A DNA stretch of 64,000 bases, from assembly GCF_024806835.1 (NCBI RefSeq), contig NZ_JANTYU010000001.1, positions 496,001 through 560,000 on the forward strand, written 5' to 3'. How positions within the stretch are numbered: position 1 is the first letter of the stretch; the number at the start of each line of letters is the position of its first letter. The stretch is from Xanthomonas sp. 3793. Its GTDB lineage: Bacteria > Pseudomonadota > Gammaproteobacteria > Xanthomonadales > Xanthomonadaceae. The notes beneath the pieces were generated by a model, which worked only from the letters and a program-made list of their open reading frames with translations, searched no databases and was not told where the DNA came from. Of this stretch, positions 19,475 to 27,631 are shown piece by piece. The translations under genes were made by a program, and so were the position numbers.

Positions 19475-20025
19475 AGCTGCGCCTTGCCGGCTTGACGTTG
19501 GCAAGCGGATTGCTCGCGGCGGCATCGCTCGATGCCACCGAAGCGCCGCCGGCGCCGGGAATCCCCGTTGTGGATCGCGATGTGATCCCGGCGGCGCAAG
19601 TGGCGCCCCCCTGTGTATCGCTGGCTGCCGACCACACCAGCATCAGCATTCCAACCGCGTACCTGGAGAAACTGGCCGAACAGGCGCAAGGCGATATGCC
19701 GGCAGGAAACGAGCGCGCACGATTCGGTGCTTGGCAGCAAGGGCGCAGTGCACGCTGGCTGCTTGATCTACCGGGAACGGTCACCGATGCACGCGGCTGC
19801 GAAAGCTCACCGATCCAGCACGCGCACCGCGCAAGCCAGTCACTGGTCGGCGGGCTCCTGGAAAGTGGTATCGCTGCGGTCTGGGTGCATGATCAACCCG
19901 GATTCGTTTCAAGGTTGCGGGTACGGGACTACAATCGCGGCTGCGGGCGCGGCCCGATCGGAAGTTCGAGCTACCGCGTGGCCAACGGGCCTGCGGTGAT
20001 ACTGCTGATCACGTGCACGCGCTGA
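19471..20025 (+). CDS. secreted hypothetical protein between phoH and ybeY
   Basis: A 184-residue protein of unknown family. It starts with ATGA overlapping the phoH stop, so its translation is coupled. A signal peptide is likely (MKLRLAGLTLASGLLAAASL, cleavage near residue 22). The mature part has paired cysteines (PPCVSLA, ARGCESS, NRGCGRG, ITCTR) that may form disulfides. The middle segment GRSARWLLDLPGTVTDARGC resembles short secreted domains seen in xanthomonads, but I know no function. An exported protein inserted between two ribosome-maturation genes is unusual. Confidence 0.75.
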   Translation: MKLRLAGLTLASGLLAAASLDATEAPPAPGIPVVDRDVIPAAQVAPPCVSLAADHTSISIPTAYLEKLAEQAQGDMPAGNERARFGAWQQGRSARWLLDLPGTVTDARGCESSPIQHAHRASQSLVGGLLESGIAAVWVHDQPGFVSRLRVRDYNRGCGRGPIGSSSYRVANGPAVILLITCTR

Positions 20026-20049
20026 CCCCCAGCCCAGGAAACTCTCGCC

Positions 20050-20535
20050 ATGACCCGTGGACCCATCCGCCTCGACGTCGCCGTCAGTTACGCGTTGCCG
20101 CGCGCCGGCCTGCCGTCGGCGGTAAGTTTTCGCAAGTGGGTGGCTGCGGCGCTGAAGGGGCGCATCCGCGAGGCCGACCTGGCAGTGCGCGTGGTCGACG
20201 AGAAGGAAGGCTGCTCGCTCAATCATCATTACCGCGGCAAGGATTACGCCACCAATGTGCTGAGCTTCCCGGCCGAACTGCCCGAAGGCTTGCCCAAGGG
20301 CATCAAGATGCCGCTGCTAGGCGATCTGGTGATCTGTGCGCCGGTGGTGGCGCGCGAGGCGGCCGAACAGGGCAAATCGCTGGCGTCGCATTACGCGCAT
20401 CTGACCGTGCACGGCACCTTGCACCTGCTGGGCTGGGACCACGAAGACGATAAGGAGGCCGATGCCATGGAGCAACTGGAGCGGGAGATCCTGGCCGATC
20501 TGGGCATCGACGATCCGTATGCGGGGGAGCGCTGA
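20050..20535 (+). CDS. ybeY: endoribonuclease YbeY
   Basis: A 161-residue metal-dependent single-strand endoribonuclease that takes part in 16S rRNA 3'-end processing and 70S quality control. The UPF0054 zinc motif [11 protein letters not shown] (His121, His125, His131) is intact, and the conserved segment [14 protein letters not shown] (61-74) is present. The stop overlaps the start of the next gene by one base (TGATG). Confidence 0.95.
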   Translation: MTRGPIRLDVAVSYALPRAGLPSAVSFRKWVAAALKGRIREADLAVRVVDEKEGCSLNHHYRGKDYATNVLSFPAELPEGLPKGIKMPLLGDLVICAPVVAREAAEQGKSLASHYAHLTVHGTLHLLGWDHEDDKEADAMEQLEREILADLGIDDPYAGER

Positions 20536-21053
20536 TGCGCGCGTTGCTGGCCATGAGCGTCCTGCTGCTGAGCCCGTCGGCGGCTGTTGCCCAGACCGCG
20601 CCGGTGCGTCCTGACCTGCCGGCGCTGATCGAATGCCGCCAGCGCATCGGCGACTTCAATGCCCTGGCGCCGGTGCTGGCCGACCCGCTCAAGGCGGTCG
20701 CGCTGGGCTGGACGCCGCTGGATCAGTCCAACCTGTTCATGACCGAATACACGCTCAACACGCCGATCAGCGTGTTCGGCCACAGCACCACGCATATCGC
20801 GTTTTCCGGCGCCAGCATCATGGCGCTGCTGGACCTGCCCGACCCGCGCCCGCTGGCCAAACAGCTGAAGCTGGAGCTGGGCGTGGATAACGCCGACAAA
20901 GTGATGTACGGCCGCGAGCTGGTCAGCGAAGACACCACCAACCCGAAGACCGGCGAGGCGATGATCGAATCGGTCGTGCTCAGCGTGACCAACGTCAAAT
21001 CGCATCCGGGCAAGACCGTGGTCGGCTGCGGCTACAGCCTGGACCTGCCCTGA
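20535..21053 (+). CDS. secreted hypothetical protein between ybeY and corC
   Basis: A 172-residue protein with a signal peptide (residues 1-19, ending AAVAQ) that I cannot assign. It has two cysteines in the mature part (LIECRQR and VVGCGYS) that could pair. The start shares one base with the ybeY stop, so it belongs to the operon. No lipobox or further membrane segment is visible. Confidence 0.75.
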   Translation: MRALLAMSVLLLSPSAAVAQTAPVRPDLPALIECRQRIGDFNALAPVLADPLKAVALGWTPLDQSNLFMTEYTLNTPISVFGHSTTHIAFSGASIMALLDLPDPRPLAKQLKLELGVDNADKVMYGRELVSEDTTNPKTGEAMIESVVLSVTNVKSHPGKTVVGCGYSLDLP

Positions 21054-21149
21054 CACCCCGGCGCCCGGCAGCGGATCCACAGCGCCTTGCCGGCTTCCTG
21101 CTAGACTGCAGCCTAACGCCTGGTTTGCCGGGTGCCGTTCCCCGTCACG

Positions 21150-22028
21150 ATGTCCGAAGACGACAGTAGCCATACCTCAGAACCCTCCGAAAAACGCCGC
21201 AGCTGGCTCGAACGCCTGAGCGCGGCCTTCTCCGGCGAACCCCACACCCGCGACGAACTGGTCGCGTTGCTGCGGACTGCCGAGCAAGACGGTCTCATCG
21301 CCGCCGACACCTTGCGCATGATGGAAGGCGCGATTTCCGTGTCCGAGCTCACCGTGGGCGACGTGATGATTTCACGCTCGCAAATGGTCTCGCTGCCGGT
21401 GGAAGCGCGCTTCATCGACCTGATGAAGCAGGTGGTCGAATCCGGCCATTCGCGCTTCCCGGTACACGGCGAGAACAAGGACGAAGTGCTCGGCATCCTG
21501 CTGGCCAAGGACCTGTTGCGCGGCGTGGTCGCCGACAACGGGCCTGGCAACGTGCGCGAGCTGCTGCGCCCGGCGGTGCTGATCCCCGAATCCAAGAAGC
21601 TCAACGTCCTGCTCAAGGAATTTCGCCTGTCGCGCAACCACATGGCGATCGTGGTGGACGAGTACGGCGGCGTCGCCGGCCTGGTCACCATCGAGGACGT
21701 GCTGGAGCAGATCGTCGGCCAGATCGACGACGAGCACGACGATGCCGAAGAAGAAAATTCGCTGATCGCGATCCAGGCCGATGGCCGCTACGTGGTCGAT
21801 GCGCTGACGCCGATCGAAGACTTCAACGAGCGCTTCGGCGCCGAGTTCCCGGACGACGAGTACGACACCGTCGGAGGGCTGGTCACCGATGCGATCGGGC
21901 ACCTGCCGGAGACCGGCGAAGAGCTGACCCTGGGCCGATTTGCGTTCCGCGTGGCCAAGGCCGACGCGCGCCGCGTGCACGCCTTCCACGTCACCATCCT
22001 GCCGCCCGACCCGCAGGACGACGCTTGA
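21150..22028 (+). CDS. corC: CorC/YbeX family CBS-domain protein
   Basis: A 292-residue cytosolic protein with a CBS pair (about 71-128 and 136-193) and a C-terminal CorC_HlyC transporter-associated domain (about 205-290). It lacks the transmembrane DUF21 domain, as expected for E. coli YbeX/CorC, which is linked to Co2+/Mg2+ efflux and ribosome metabolism. The ATG at 21150 (MSEDDSS) is preferred to a GTG at 21132. corA lies two genes downstream. The stop overlaps the next start in TTGA. Confidence 0.93.
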   Translation: MSEDDSSHTSEPSEKRRSWLERLSAAFSGEPHTRDELVALLRTAEQDGLIAADTLRMMEGAISVSELTVGDVMISRSQMVSLPVEARFIDLMKQVVESGHSRFPVHGENKDEVLGILLAKDLLRGVVADNGPGNVRELLRPAVLIPESKKLNVLLKEFRLSRNHMAIVVDEYGGVAGLVTIEDVLEQIVGQIDDEHDDAEEENSLIAIQADGRYVVDALTPIEDFNERFGAEFPDDEYDTVGGLVTDAIGHLPETGEELTLGRFAFRVAKADARRVHAFHVTILPPDPQDDA

Positions 22029-23290
22029 ACCTCGCACGCCGTTCCGCCACGGTGCGCTACCGCCGTGGCGCCTGGCAATGGGTCGCGTGCTGGGCGCTGC
22101 TCCTGCTGACACTGCTGGTAGCACCGCTTGCCTCGGCGCAGGCTCTGCCCACTGCTGTGCCGACCAGCGCACCGCCACCGCGCGTCGGCGTGGTCACCAT
22201 GCAACCGGGCGAGGTGTTCTTCGAACGCTTCGGGCATGACGCCATCGTGGTAGTCGACCCGCTCACCCAGCAGGCCACCTCGTACAACTTCGGCTTCTTC
22301 GACCCGAGCGAACCGGACTTCGTGCCGCGCTTTGCGCGTGGCGAAATGATGTACTACCTGGTGGCGCTGCCGCTGCAAGAAGACCTGTCGCAGTACCGCA
22401 ACGTTGGCAGGGGCGTCAGCATCCAGTGGCTGGATCTGCCGCCGGAGCAGGCGCGCGCGCTTGCCGATGGGTTGGCGGTCCGCAGCCGGCCGGAAAACGC
22501 CCGGTATCACTACGATTATTTCGAAGCCAACTGCGCCACCATGGTGCGCGACACCCTGGACCGTGCGATGGGCGGCGCGCTCAAGTCGCAACTGGCCGGG
22601 CGCTCGCGCGGCAATACCTTCCGCAGCGAAGCGGTGCGCCTGGCCTCCCCTGCCCCGTGGATGTGGCTGGGCTTCGACCTGGGGCTGGGGCCGTATGCCG
22701 ATCGCCCCTTGTCGCGCTGGGAAGAAGCCTTCGTGCCGATGCGCTTGGCCGACAGCCTGGCCCAGGTGCACAACAGCGCCGGCCGCCCCTTGGTGCAAGC
22801 CACACAGGTGCTGCTGCCGCATCGCATCGCGCCGGAGCCTGCCGAACAACAGCGCCATTGGTGGCCGTGGTTGTTGACCGGGCTGATCGTTGCCGCCGGC
22901 GTGCTGGCGCTGCGCCGCAAACCCCGATTACTGGCCGGCCTTGCGCTGCCATTCTGGCTACTGTGCGCCATCGGCGGCGGCTTGCTGGTGTATCTGTGGG
23001 GCTTCACAGCGCATCAGTCCGCATGGGCCAATCGCAATCTGTTGCTGGTCAATCCGCTGTGCGCGTTGCTGTTGATCGGCAGCCTGCAGTCGCTGCGTGG
23101 TCGCCGGCCCGGACGCTGGTTCGATGGGCTGCGCTGGGTGGTGGCTGCCGGGGCGTTGCTGGCTCTGGTCATTCACTGGCTCTCATTCCAGGCGCAGGAC
23201 AACCTGCAATGGGTGATGCTGCTGTTGCCGATCCATGTCGCGCTCGCGATCGCTCTGCAGCCGCGCGACTTGTCGCTGCGTACGCGCTGA
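22025..23290 (+). CDS. DUF4105 / Lnb-like membrane protein, in the lnt position
   Basis: A 421-residue protein. It has a signal sequence (to about residue 39) and a periplasmic DUF4105 domain with the family residues His71 in ERFGHDAIVV and Asn169-Cys170 in ANCATMVRD. About five membrane helices fill residues 279-412. It starts at TTG overlapping the corC stop; AGGA six bases before that TTG supports it. From recalled literature, DUF4105 is the N-terminal domain of Lnb, a lipoprotein N-acyltransferase of Bacteroides. In E. coli the gene after ybeX/corC is lnt, which has the same activity. I infer an Lnb-like role; without a test it remains a DUF4105 protein. Confidence 0.85.
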   Translation: MNLARRSATVRYRRGAWQWVACWALLLLTLLVAPLASAQALPTAVPTSAPPPRVGVVTMQPGEVFFERFGHDAIVVVDPLTQQATSYNFGFFDPSEPDFVPRFARGEMMYYLVALPLQEDLSQYRNVGRGVSIQWLDLPPEQARALADGLAVRSRPENARYHYDYFEANCATMVRDTLDRAMGGALKSQLAGRSRGNTFRSEAVRLASPAPWMWLGFDLGLGPYADRPLSRWEEAFVPMRLADSLAQVHNSAGRPLVQATQVLLPHRIAPEPAEQQRHWWPWLLTGLIVAAGVLALRRKPRLLAGLALPFWLLCAIGGGLLVYLWGFTAHQSAWANRNLLLVNPLCALLLIGSLQSLRGRRPGRWFDGLRWVVAAGALLALVIHWLSFQAQDNLQWVMLLLPIHVALAIALQPRDLSLRTR

Positions 23291-23304
23291 TCCAGGATGC
23301 GCCC

Positions 23305-24306
23305 ATGAACAATCACGGTCGCCATCCAGACAACCCGTCCTGCGTCATCACCTGCGCCTACTACGACGGCGACGGCAAGCGGCACGACATCAGCCTGGAG
23401 CAGATCAGCGATGTGCTGCAGCGCCCGGACGGCTTCGTCTGGGTTGGCTTGTACGAGCCGCAGGAGTCGGTGCTGCACAAGCTGCAGGAGGAATTCGGCC
23501 TGCACGACCTGGCCATCGAGGATGCGCTCAAGGCGCATCAACGCCCCAAGGCCGAGAGCTACGGCAATTCGTTGTTCGTGGTGGTCAACACCGCGCAACT
23601 GGTCAACGAACGCATCCGCTACGGCGAAACGCATGCGTTTCTGGGCGCACGCTTTTTGCTCACCGTGCGCCACGGCGCGTCGCTGTCTTACACGCCGGTG
23701 CGGCACCGGGTCGAACGCGAACCGGCGATGCTGCGCATGGGCGCGTCGTTCTGCCTGTACGGCGTACTGGACTTTGTGGTCGACAACTATCTGCCGATCA
23801 TGGACGAGTTCCGCGACACGCTGGAGGGCCTGGAAAAAGACATCTTTGCCGACAATTACAAGCGCGAAACCGTGGTGCGCCTGTATGAGCTCAAGCGCGA
23901 ACTCAACAAGATGCGCCTGGTGGTCGCCCCGCTGCAGGACGTGTTGTCGCACCTCAAGCGCAATCCGGGCTCGCTGATCCATGACGAGGTCGGCATCTAC
24001 CTGCGCGACGTGCTCGATCACGCCGTGCGCATCAACGACGCCATCGATACCTTGCGCGAGATGCTGGGCACCGCCTTGAGCGTCAACCTGTCGATGGTGA
24101 CGCTGGCACAGGGCGAAACCGTCAAGCGCCTGGGCGCCTGGGCCGCCCTGCTCGCCGCTCCCACGCTCATCACCAGCTGGTACGGGATGAATTTCACCCA
24201 CATGCCCGAACTGGACAAGCCCTACGCCTACCCGTTGCTGGTAGGCGGTGTGGTGGCCTCGTGCCTGGTGCTGTATCGCCTGTTCAAGCGTGCGCGGTGG
24301 CTTTAG
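23305..24306 (+). CDS. corA: magnesium/cobalt transporter CorA
   Basis: A 333-residue CorA family channel for Mg2+/Co2+. A long cytoplasmic domain precedes two C-terminal helices; the selectivity motif GMN is at 294-296 within YGMNFTHMPEL. The frame is open far upstream, but the ATG at 23305 with AGGA before it gives the normal length. It is last in the miaB-to-corA cluster and is followed directly by a hairpin. Confidence 0.95.
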   Translation: MNNHGRHPDNPSCVITCAYYDGDGKRHDISLEQISDVLQRPDGFVWVGLYEPQESVLHKLQEEFGLHDLAIEDALKAHQRPKAESYGNSLFVVVNTAQLVNERIRYGETHAFLGARFLLTVRHGASLSYTPVRHRVEREPAMLRMGASFCLYGVLDFVVDNYLPIMDEFRDTLEGLEKDIFADNYKRETVVRLYELKRELNKMRLVVAPLQDVLSHLKRNPGSLIHDEVGIYLRDVLDHAVRINDAIDTLREMLGTALSVNLSMVTLAQGETVKRLGAWAALLAAPTLITSWYGMNFTHMPELDKPYAYPLLVGGVVASCLVLYRLFKRARWL

Positions 24307-24320
24307 GCCGCTTTGCGGCC
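24306..24320. terminator. hairpin overlapping the corA stop
   Basis: GGCCGC, loop TTT, GCGGCC begins on the last base of the corA stop codon. There is no T-run. It is a possible transcription end for the cluster. Confidence 0.4.
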
Positions 24321-24321
24321 C

Positions 24322-24566
24322 GGGATTCGGGAGTGGGGATTCGGGATTGGTTAGAGCGGGTTACTGACTGCTGATTGTTGTTTTGGCACTGAACTGCTCG
24401 AGGTTCCCGCACTGCAAGGGCGCGCCAGCTCTGTACTGGCTGATTTGAAGGCATCGGCATCATCGTGTGCTGCCCGTGCCCTCATCCGCCCTTCGGGCAC
24501 CTTCTCCCGAGGGGAGAAGGAAGGCCTGCTCTTACGAATCCCCAATCCCGAATCCCCAATCCCCGC
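24322..24566. repeat. nested extragenic repeats after corA
   Basis: GGGATTCGGGAGTGGGGATT-type sequence at 24322-24350 recurs inverted at 24536-24565 (GAATCCCCAATCCCGAATCC...). Between them, 24479-24520 is a palindromic element beginning CCCTCATCCGCCC with stems around TTCGGGCA and a CTTCTCCC/GGGAGAAG hairpin. The same element is at 37621, 38208 and 62420. The gap has no gene. Confidence 0.75.
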
Positions 24567-24568
24567 CC

Positions 24569-25933
24569 TCAAGCCACATAGATCGTCTTGATGTTCATGA
24601 ACTCGTGGATGCCGTGATCGGCGAGCTCGCGGCCAAAGCCTGAGCGTTTGATGCCGCCGAACGGCAGCCGTACATCGCTCTTGACCACCGAATTGACGAA
24701 GGCGGCGCCGCACTGCAGTTGCTGCGCCACGCGTTCGCCGCGCTTGGCATCTGCGGTCCACACGCTGCCGCCCAGGCCGAAGGTGGTGTCGTTGGCCACG
24801 CGTACCGCGTCGGCTTCGTCGGCCACGCGGATGATCGAGGCCACCGGGCCGAAAAATTCTTCGTCGTACGCCGGCATGCCGGGGGCGACCTGGTCGAGGA
24901 TCGTGGCCGGGTAGCCCGCATGCGAGCCCGATACTGGTTCGCCGCCAAGCAATACCTTGGCGCCCTTCTGCACGCTGGCCTGCACCTGCTTGTGCAATTC
25001 GTCGCGCAGGTCGGCGCGTGCCATCGGTGCGAGCGTGGTGCCTTCCTGCTGCGGGTCGCCGAGCACGCGCTTGGAGGCAGCGGCGACGAAGCGTTCGATG
25101 AACTGGTCGGCGATGGCATCGACCACGATGAAGCGCTTGGCTGCGATGCAGGTCTGCCCGCTGTTGTCGAAGCGCGACTGCACTGCCGATTGCACGGTGT
25201 GCTCAAGGTCGGCGTCTTCCAGCACCACGAAAGCATCGCTACCGCCCAGCTCCATCACGCATTTCTTCAGCTGATCGCCGGCATTGGCGGCCAGCGAGCG
25301 GCCAGCACGTTCGCTGCCGGTCAGCGTGACTGCAGCAATGCGGTCATCGCGCAGCACATCGGCGGCCTGATCATTGTCGATGTGCAGCACGTCGAACACG
25401 CCCGGCGGGATTCCGGCAGCGTCGAGCACCTGCTTCATTGCATCGGCGCAACGCGGCACGTTGCTGGCATGCTTGAGCAGCGCCACATTGCCGGCCATCA
25501 GACCCGGTGCAATAAAGCGAAACGCCTGCCACAGCGGGAAATTCCACGGCATCACCGCAAACACGCAGCCCAGCGGTTCGTAACGCACATAGCTGGACTG
25601 CGCTTCGGTTGGAATCTCGCGCGGCGCCAGGTACGCGGCGGCATGCTCGGCGTAATACGCGCAGGCCTGCGCGCACTTGTCGACCTCGGCCAGCGCCTCA
25701 CCGCGCAGTTTGCCCATCTCGGCGGTCATGATGCGCTGCAGATCGTCGCGCCGCTTGGTCAACTCTTCGCCGACCCGGCGCAGCAGTGCACCGCGCTCGA
25801 CCAAGGGCAGCGCTGCCCACTGCGGAAACGCCTTGGCCGAAGCAGCAAGACGCGCCTCGATGGCGGCGGCGTCCAGCGTCTGCTGGGTGTGTTCGACCTG
25901 GCCATTGGCCGGGTTGACGGTGTCGTAGGACAT
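24569..25933 (-). CDS. sad: NAD(P)-dependent succinate semialdehyde dehydrogenase (Sad/YneI-like)
   Basis: A 454-residue aldehyde dehydrogenase. The catalytic nucleophile is Cys262 (SGQTCIAAKR) and the general base Glu228 (VMELGGSDAF); the segment AVMPWNFPLWQ (126-136) is typical. Many stretches match E. coli Sad (PMARxDLRDELH, SGFGRELxxxGxHEF). Sad oxidises succinate semialdehyde, the product of GABA transamination, to succinate. Its place beside polyamine transport and catabolism genes supports a final step of putrescine breakdown. GC-rich repeats lie just beyond its 3' end. Confidence 0.88.
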   Translation of the reverse strand: MSYDTVNPANGQVEHTQQTLDAAAIEARLAASAKAFPQWAALPLVERGALLRRVGEELTKRRDDLQRIMTAEMGKLRGEALAEVDKCAQACAYYAEHAAAYLAPREIPTEAQSSYVRYEPLGCVFAVMPWNFPLWQAFRFIAPGLMAGNVALLKHASNVPRCADAMKQVLDAAGIPPGVFDVLHIDNDQAADVLRDDRIAAVTLTGSERAGRSLAANAGDQLKKCVMELGGSDAFVVLEDADLEHTVQSAVQSRFDNSGQTCIAAKRFIVVDAIADQFIERFVAAASKRVLGDPQQEGTTLAPMARADLRDELHKQVQASVQKGAKVLLGGEPVSGSHAGYPATILDQVAPGMPAYDEEFFGPVASIIRVADEADAVRVANDTTFGLGGSVWTADAKRGERVAQQLQCGAAFVNSVVKSDVRLPFGGIKRSGFGRELADHGIHEFMNIKTIYVA

Positions 25934-26126
25934 GATGGTCTCCTGTTACAGACCCCTCATGCTAGTCGCCGGGAAGTTGCAGCCGCGTCACAACTCCCTG
26001 AAATCTGTGCAACGCTGTGTTTACCGGCGCCGCGACGCAATGCCGCACCTCCAGCGCGCAGCCCGCGCACGAACAGCAGCGGGGATCACACTCCGGACAA
26101 GGCCATGAAAACCGCCCTGCCCTGTT

Positions 26127-26162
26127 CCAACGGTCCAACGGTCCTACGGTCCAACGGTCCAA
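26127..26162. repeat. 8-bp tandem repeat (CCAACGGT, 4.5 copies)
   Basis: Four CCAACGGT units (the third reads CCTACGGT) and a half unit stand 55 bases upstream of the lipoprotein start. Copy number is likely to vary by slippage and could alter promoter spacing. Confidence 0.7.
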
Positions 26163-26216
26163 GATGCTCTAGCATTGCGCAGTGGCATAGCTATTCATTC
26201 ATGGAAGACCACCACG

Positions 26217-26627
26217 ATGCGCAGGGATCTCATTGTTCTGGTTGTACTTGGCAGCAGCGCGTGCCTGCCTGGATGCGCCGCCTTCCAGGACCTGTTGCGT
26301 GGCCCGCGTCCCGGCCCGGCTGGGTTTGTCACTGTGAGCTGCACCAGCCTGCAGGCCGATCCCGCGCAACCCTGCGAGGACGAAGCACTGCGTGCGTGCT
26401 CGGACACGGCCATCCGCCAACTCATCACCGCGCAGTCGTCGCCGAACTTGGTCACGATCTTTCCAGATAAGCGAAAGTCCAAGGACGACAACAAGAACGA
26501 CCGCAAGGACCGCGCCGACGAACAACCCCGAGTCGAGCAACACGGCTATGACATCCGGGCCGAATATCAGTGCTACCTGACCAAACCGGAGCCCTGGGAC
26601 AACGGTTACACGCCACCAGCCAGGTAA
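26217..26627 (+). CDS. small hypothetical lipoprotein
   Basis: A 136-residue predicted lipoprotein: MRRDLIVLVVLGSSACLPGC has a lipobox LPGC with Cys20. The mature part holds several cysteines (VSCTS, QPCED, RACSD, EYQCY) and a strongly charged, probably disordered patch at 84-104 rich in Lys, Asp, Asn and Arg. The frame opens at 26175, but the ATG at 26217 gives the proper lipoprotein signal and has GGAAG before it. No family was recognised and it stands alone between leftward genes. Confidence 0.7.
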   Translation: MRRDLIVLVVLGSSACLPGCAAFQDLLRGPRPGPAGFVTVSCTSLQADPAQPCEDEALRACSDTAIRQLITAQSSPNLVTIFPDKRKSKDDNKNDRKDRADEQPRVEQHGYDIRAEYQCYLTKPEPWDNGYTPPAR

Positions 26628-26782
26628 GAGCCGCACATCGAATTGTTGCGCGCATCGGCCAGCAGACACGTCGAGCGGCCTGACGCGACGTGCAGCCTTC
26701 GCACACGTCGGTGGCTCAAGCGTTTGCGTCTATCCGGCAGCGGGCCTCCGCGGTTCATCGGCAGGCTGGCGCTGGCGCGCGC

Positions 26783-27631
26783 TCAGGGAATAGCTTGCTG
26801 CGCCAGTTGCGCATCGCGCTGCCGGCGTTTTTCGCTGCGCGCCAGCAGCCACCACCCGATGACCGCCGCAACCGACACCGCCAGCACCATGACCGTGGCC
26901 AGTGCGTTGATCTTGGGGCTGATGCCCAGCCGCACCGAGGAGAACACCTTGATCGGCAGCGTGGTGGAACTGGGCCCGGCCAGGAAGCTGGCGATCACCA
27001 CATCGTCCAGCGACAGCGTGAACGCGAGCAGCCAGCCTGACGCCAGCGCGGGAGCAATGATCGGCAAGGTGATCAGGAAGAACACCTTCAGTGGGGTGGC
27101 ACCCAGATCCATCGCGGCTTCTTCCAGCGAGCGATCCAGCTCCTGCAGGCGCGAGGAAATCACCACGGTGACGAACGAGACGGTGAAGGTGACATGCGCC
27201 ACCCAGATCGCCACCGCACCGCGCGGGGCGATACCGAGCACGCCGCCCATCGAGACCAGCAACAACAGGATCGACAAGCCGATGATCACCTCCGGCATCA
27301 CCAACGGTGCGGTGATCAGCGCGCCGAACAACGTCTTGCCGGGAAACCGTCGCATGCGCACCATCGCCATCGCCGCCATCGTGCCCAGCACCGTCGACGC
27401 ACAGGCGGTCCAGAACGCGACTTCCAGGCTGACCCAGGCCGCCTCCAGCAACTGGCGGTCGCGCAGCAGCTCGCCATACCAACGTGTCGAAAATCCGCCC
27501 CACACCGTGGCCAGGCGCGAGGTGTTGAACGAGTACACCATCAGCAACAGGATCGGCAGATACAAAAAGCCGAACCCCAGCGCGAGCACGCTGCCGCCCA
27601 GCACGCGCCCACCGCGCGAGGCGCGCATCAT
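26783..27631 (-). CDS. potI: polyamine ABC transporter permease PotI
   Basis: A 282-residue inner-membrane permease with about six helices. The binding-protein-dependent transport signature EEAAMDLGATPLKVFFLITLP, which docks on the ATPase, is in the second half. Two adjacent ATG codons (27631, 27628) overlap the potH stop as ATGATGA, so translation is coupled. With PotH it would form the translocation pore for putrescine. Confidence 0.92.
   Translation of the reverse strand: MMRASRGGRVLGGSVLALGFGFLYLPILLLMVYSFNTSRLATVWGGFSTRWYGELLRDRQLLEAAWVSLEVAFWTACASTVLGTMAAMAMVRMRRFPGKTLFGALITAPLVMPEVIIGLSILLLLVSMGGVLGIAPRGAVAIWVAHVTFTVSFVTVVISSRLQELDRSLEEAAMDLGATPLKVFFLITLPIIAPALASGWLLAFTLSLDDVVIASFLAGPSSTTLPIKVFSSVRLGISPKINALATVMVLAVSVAAVIGWWLLARSEKRRQRDAQLAQQAIP

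Noticed and set aside
22426..23304. N-terminal extension of corA
   Set aside because: The open frame overlaps the DUF4105 gene; CorA homology begins at the ATG at 23305, which has a ribosome binding site.
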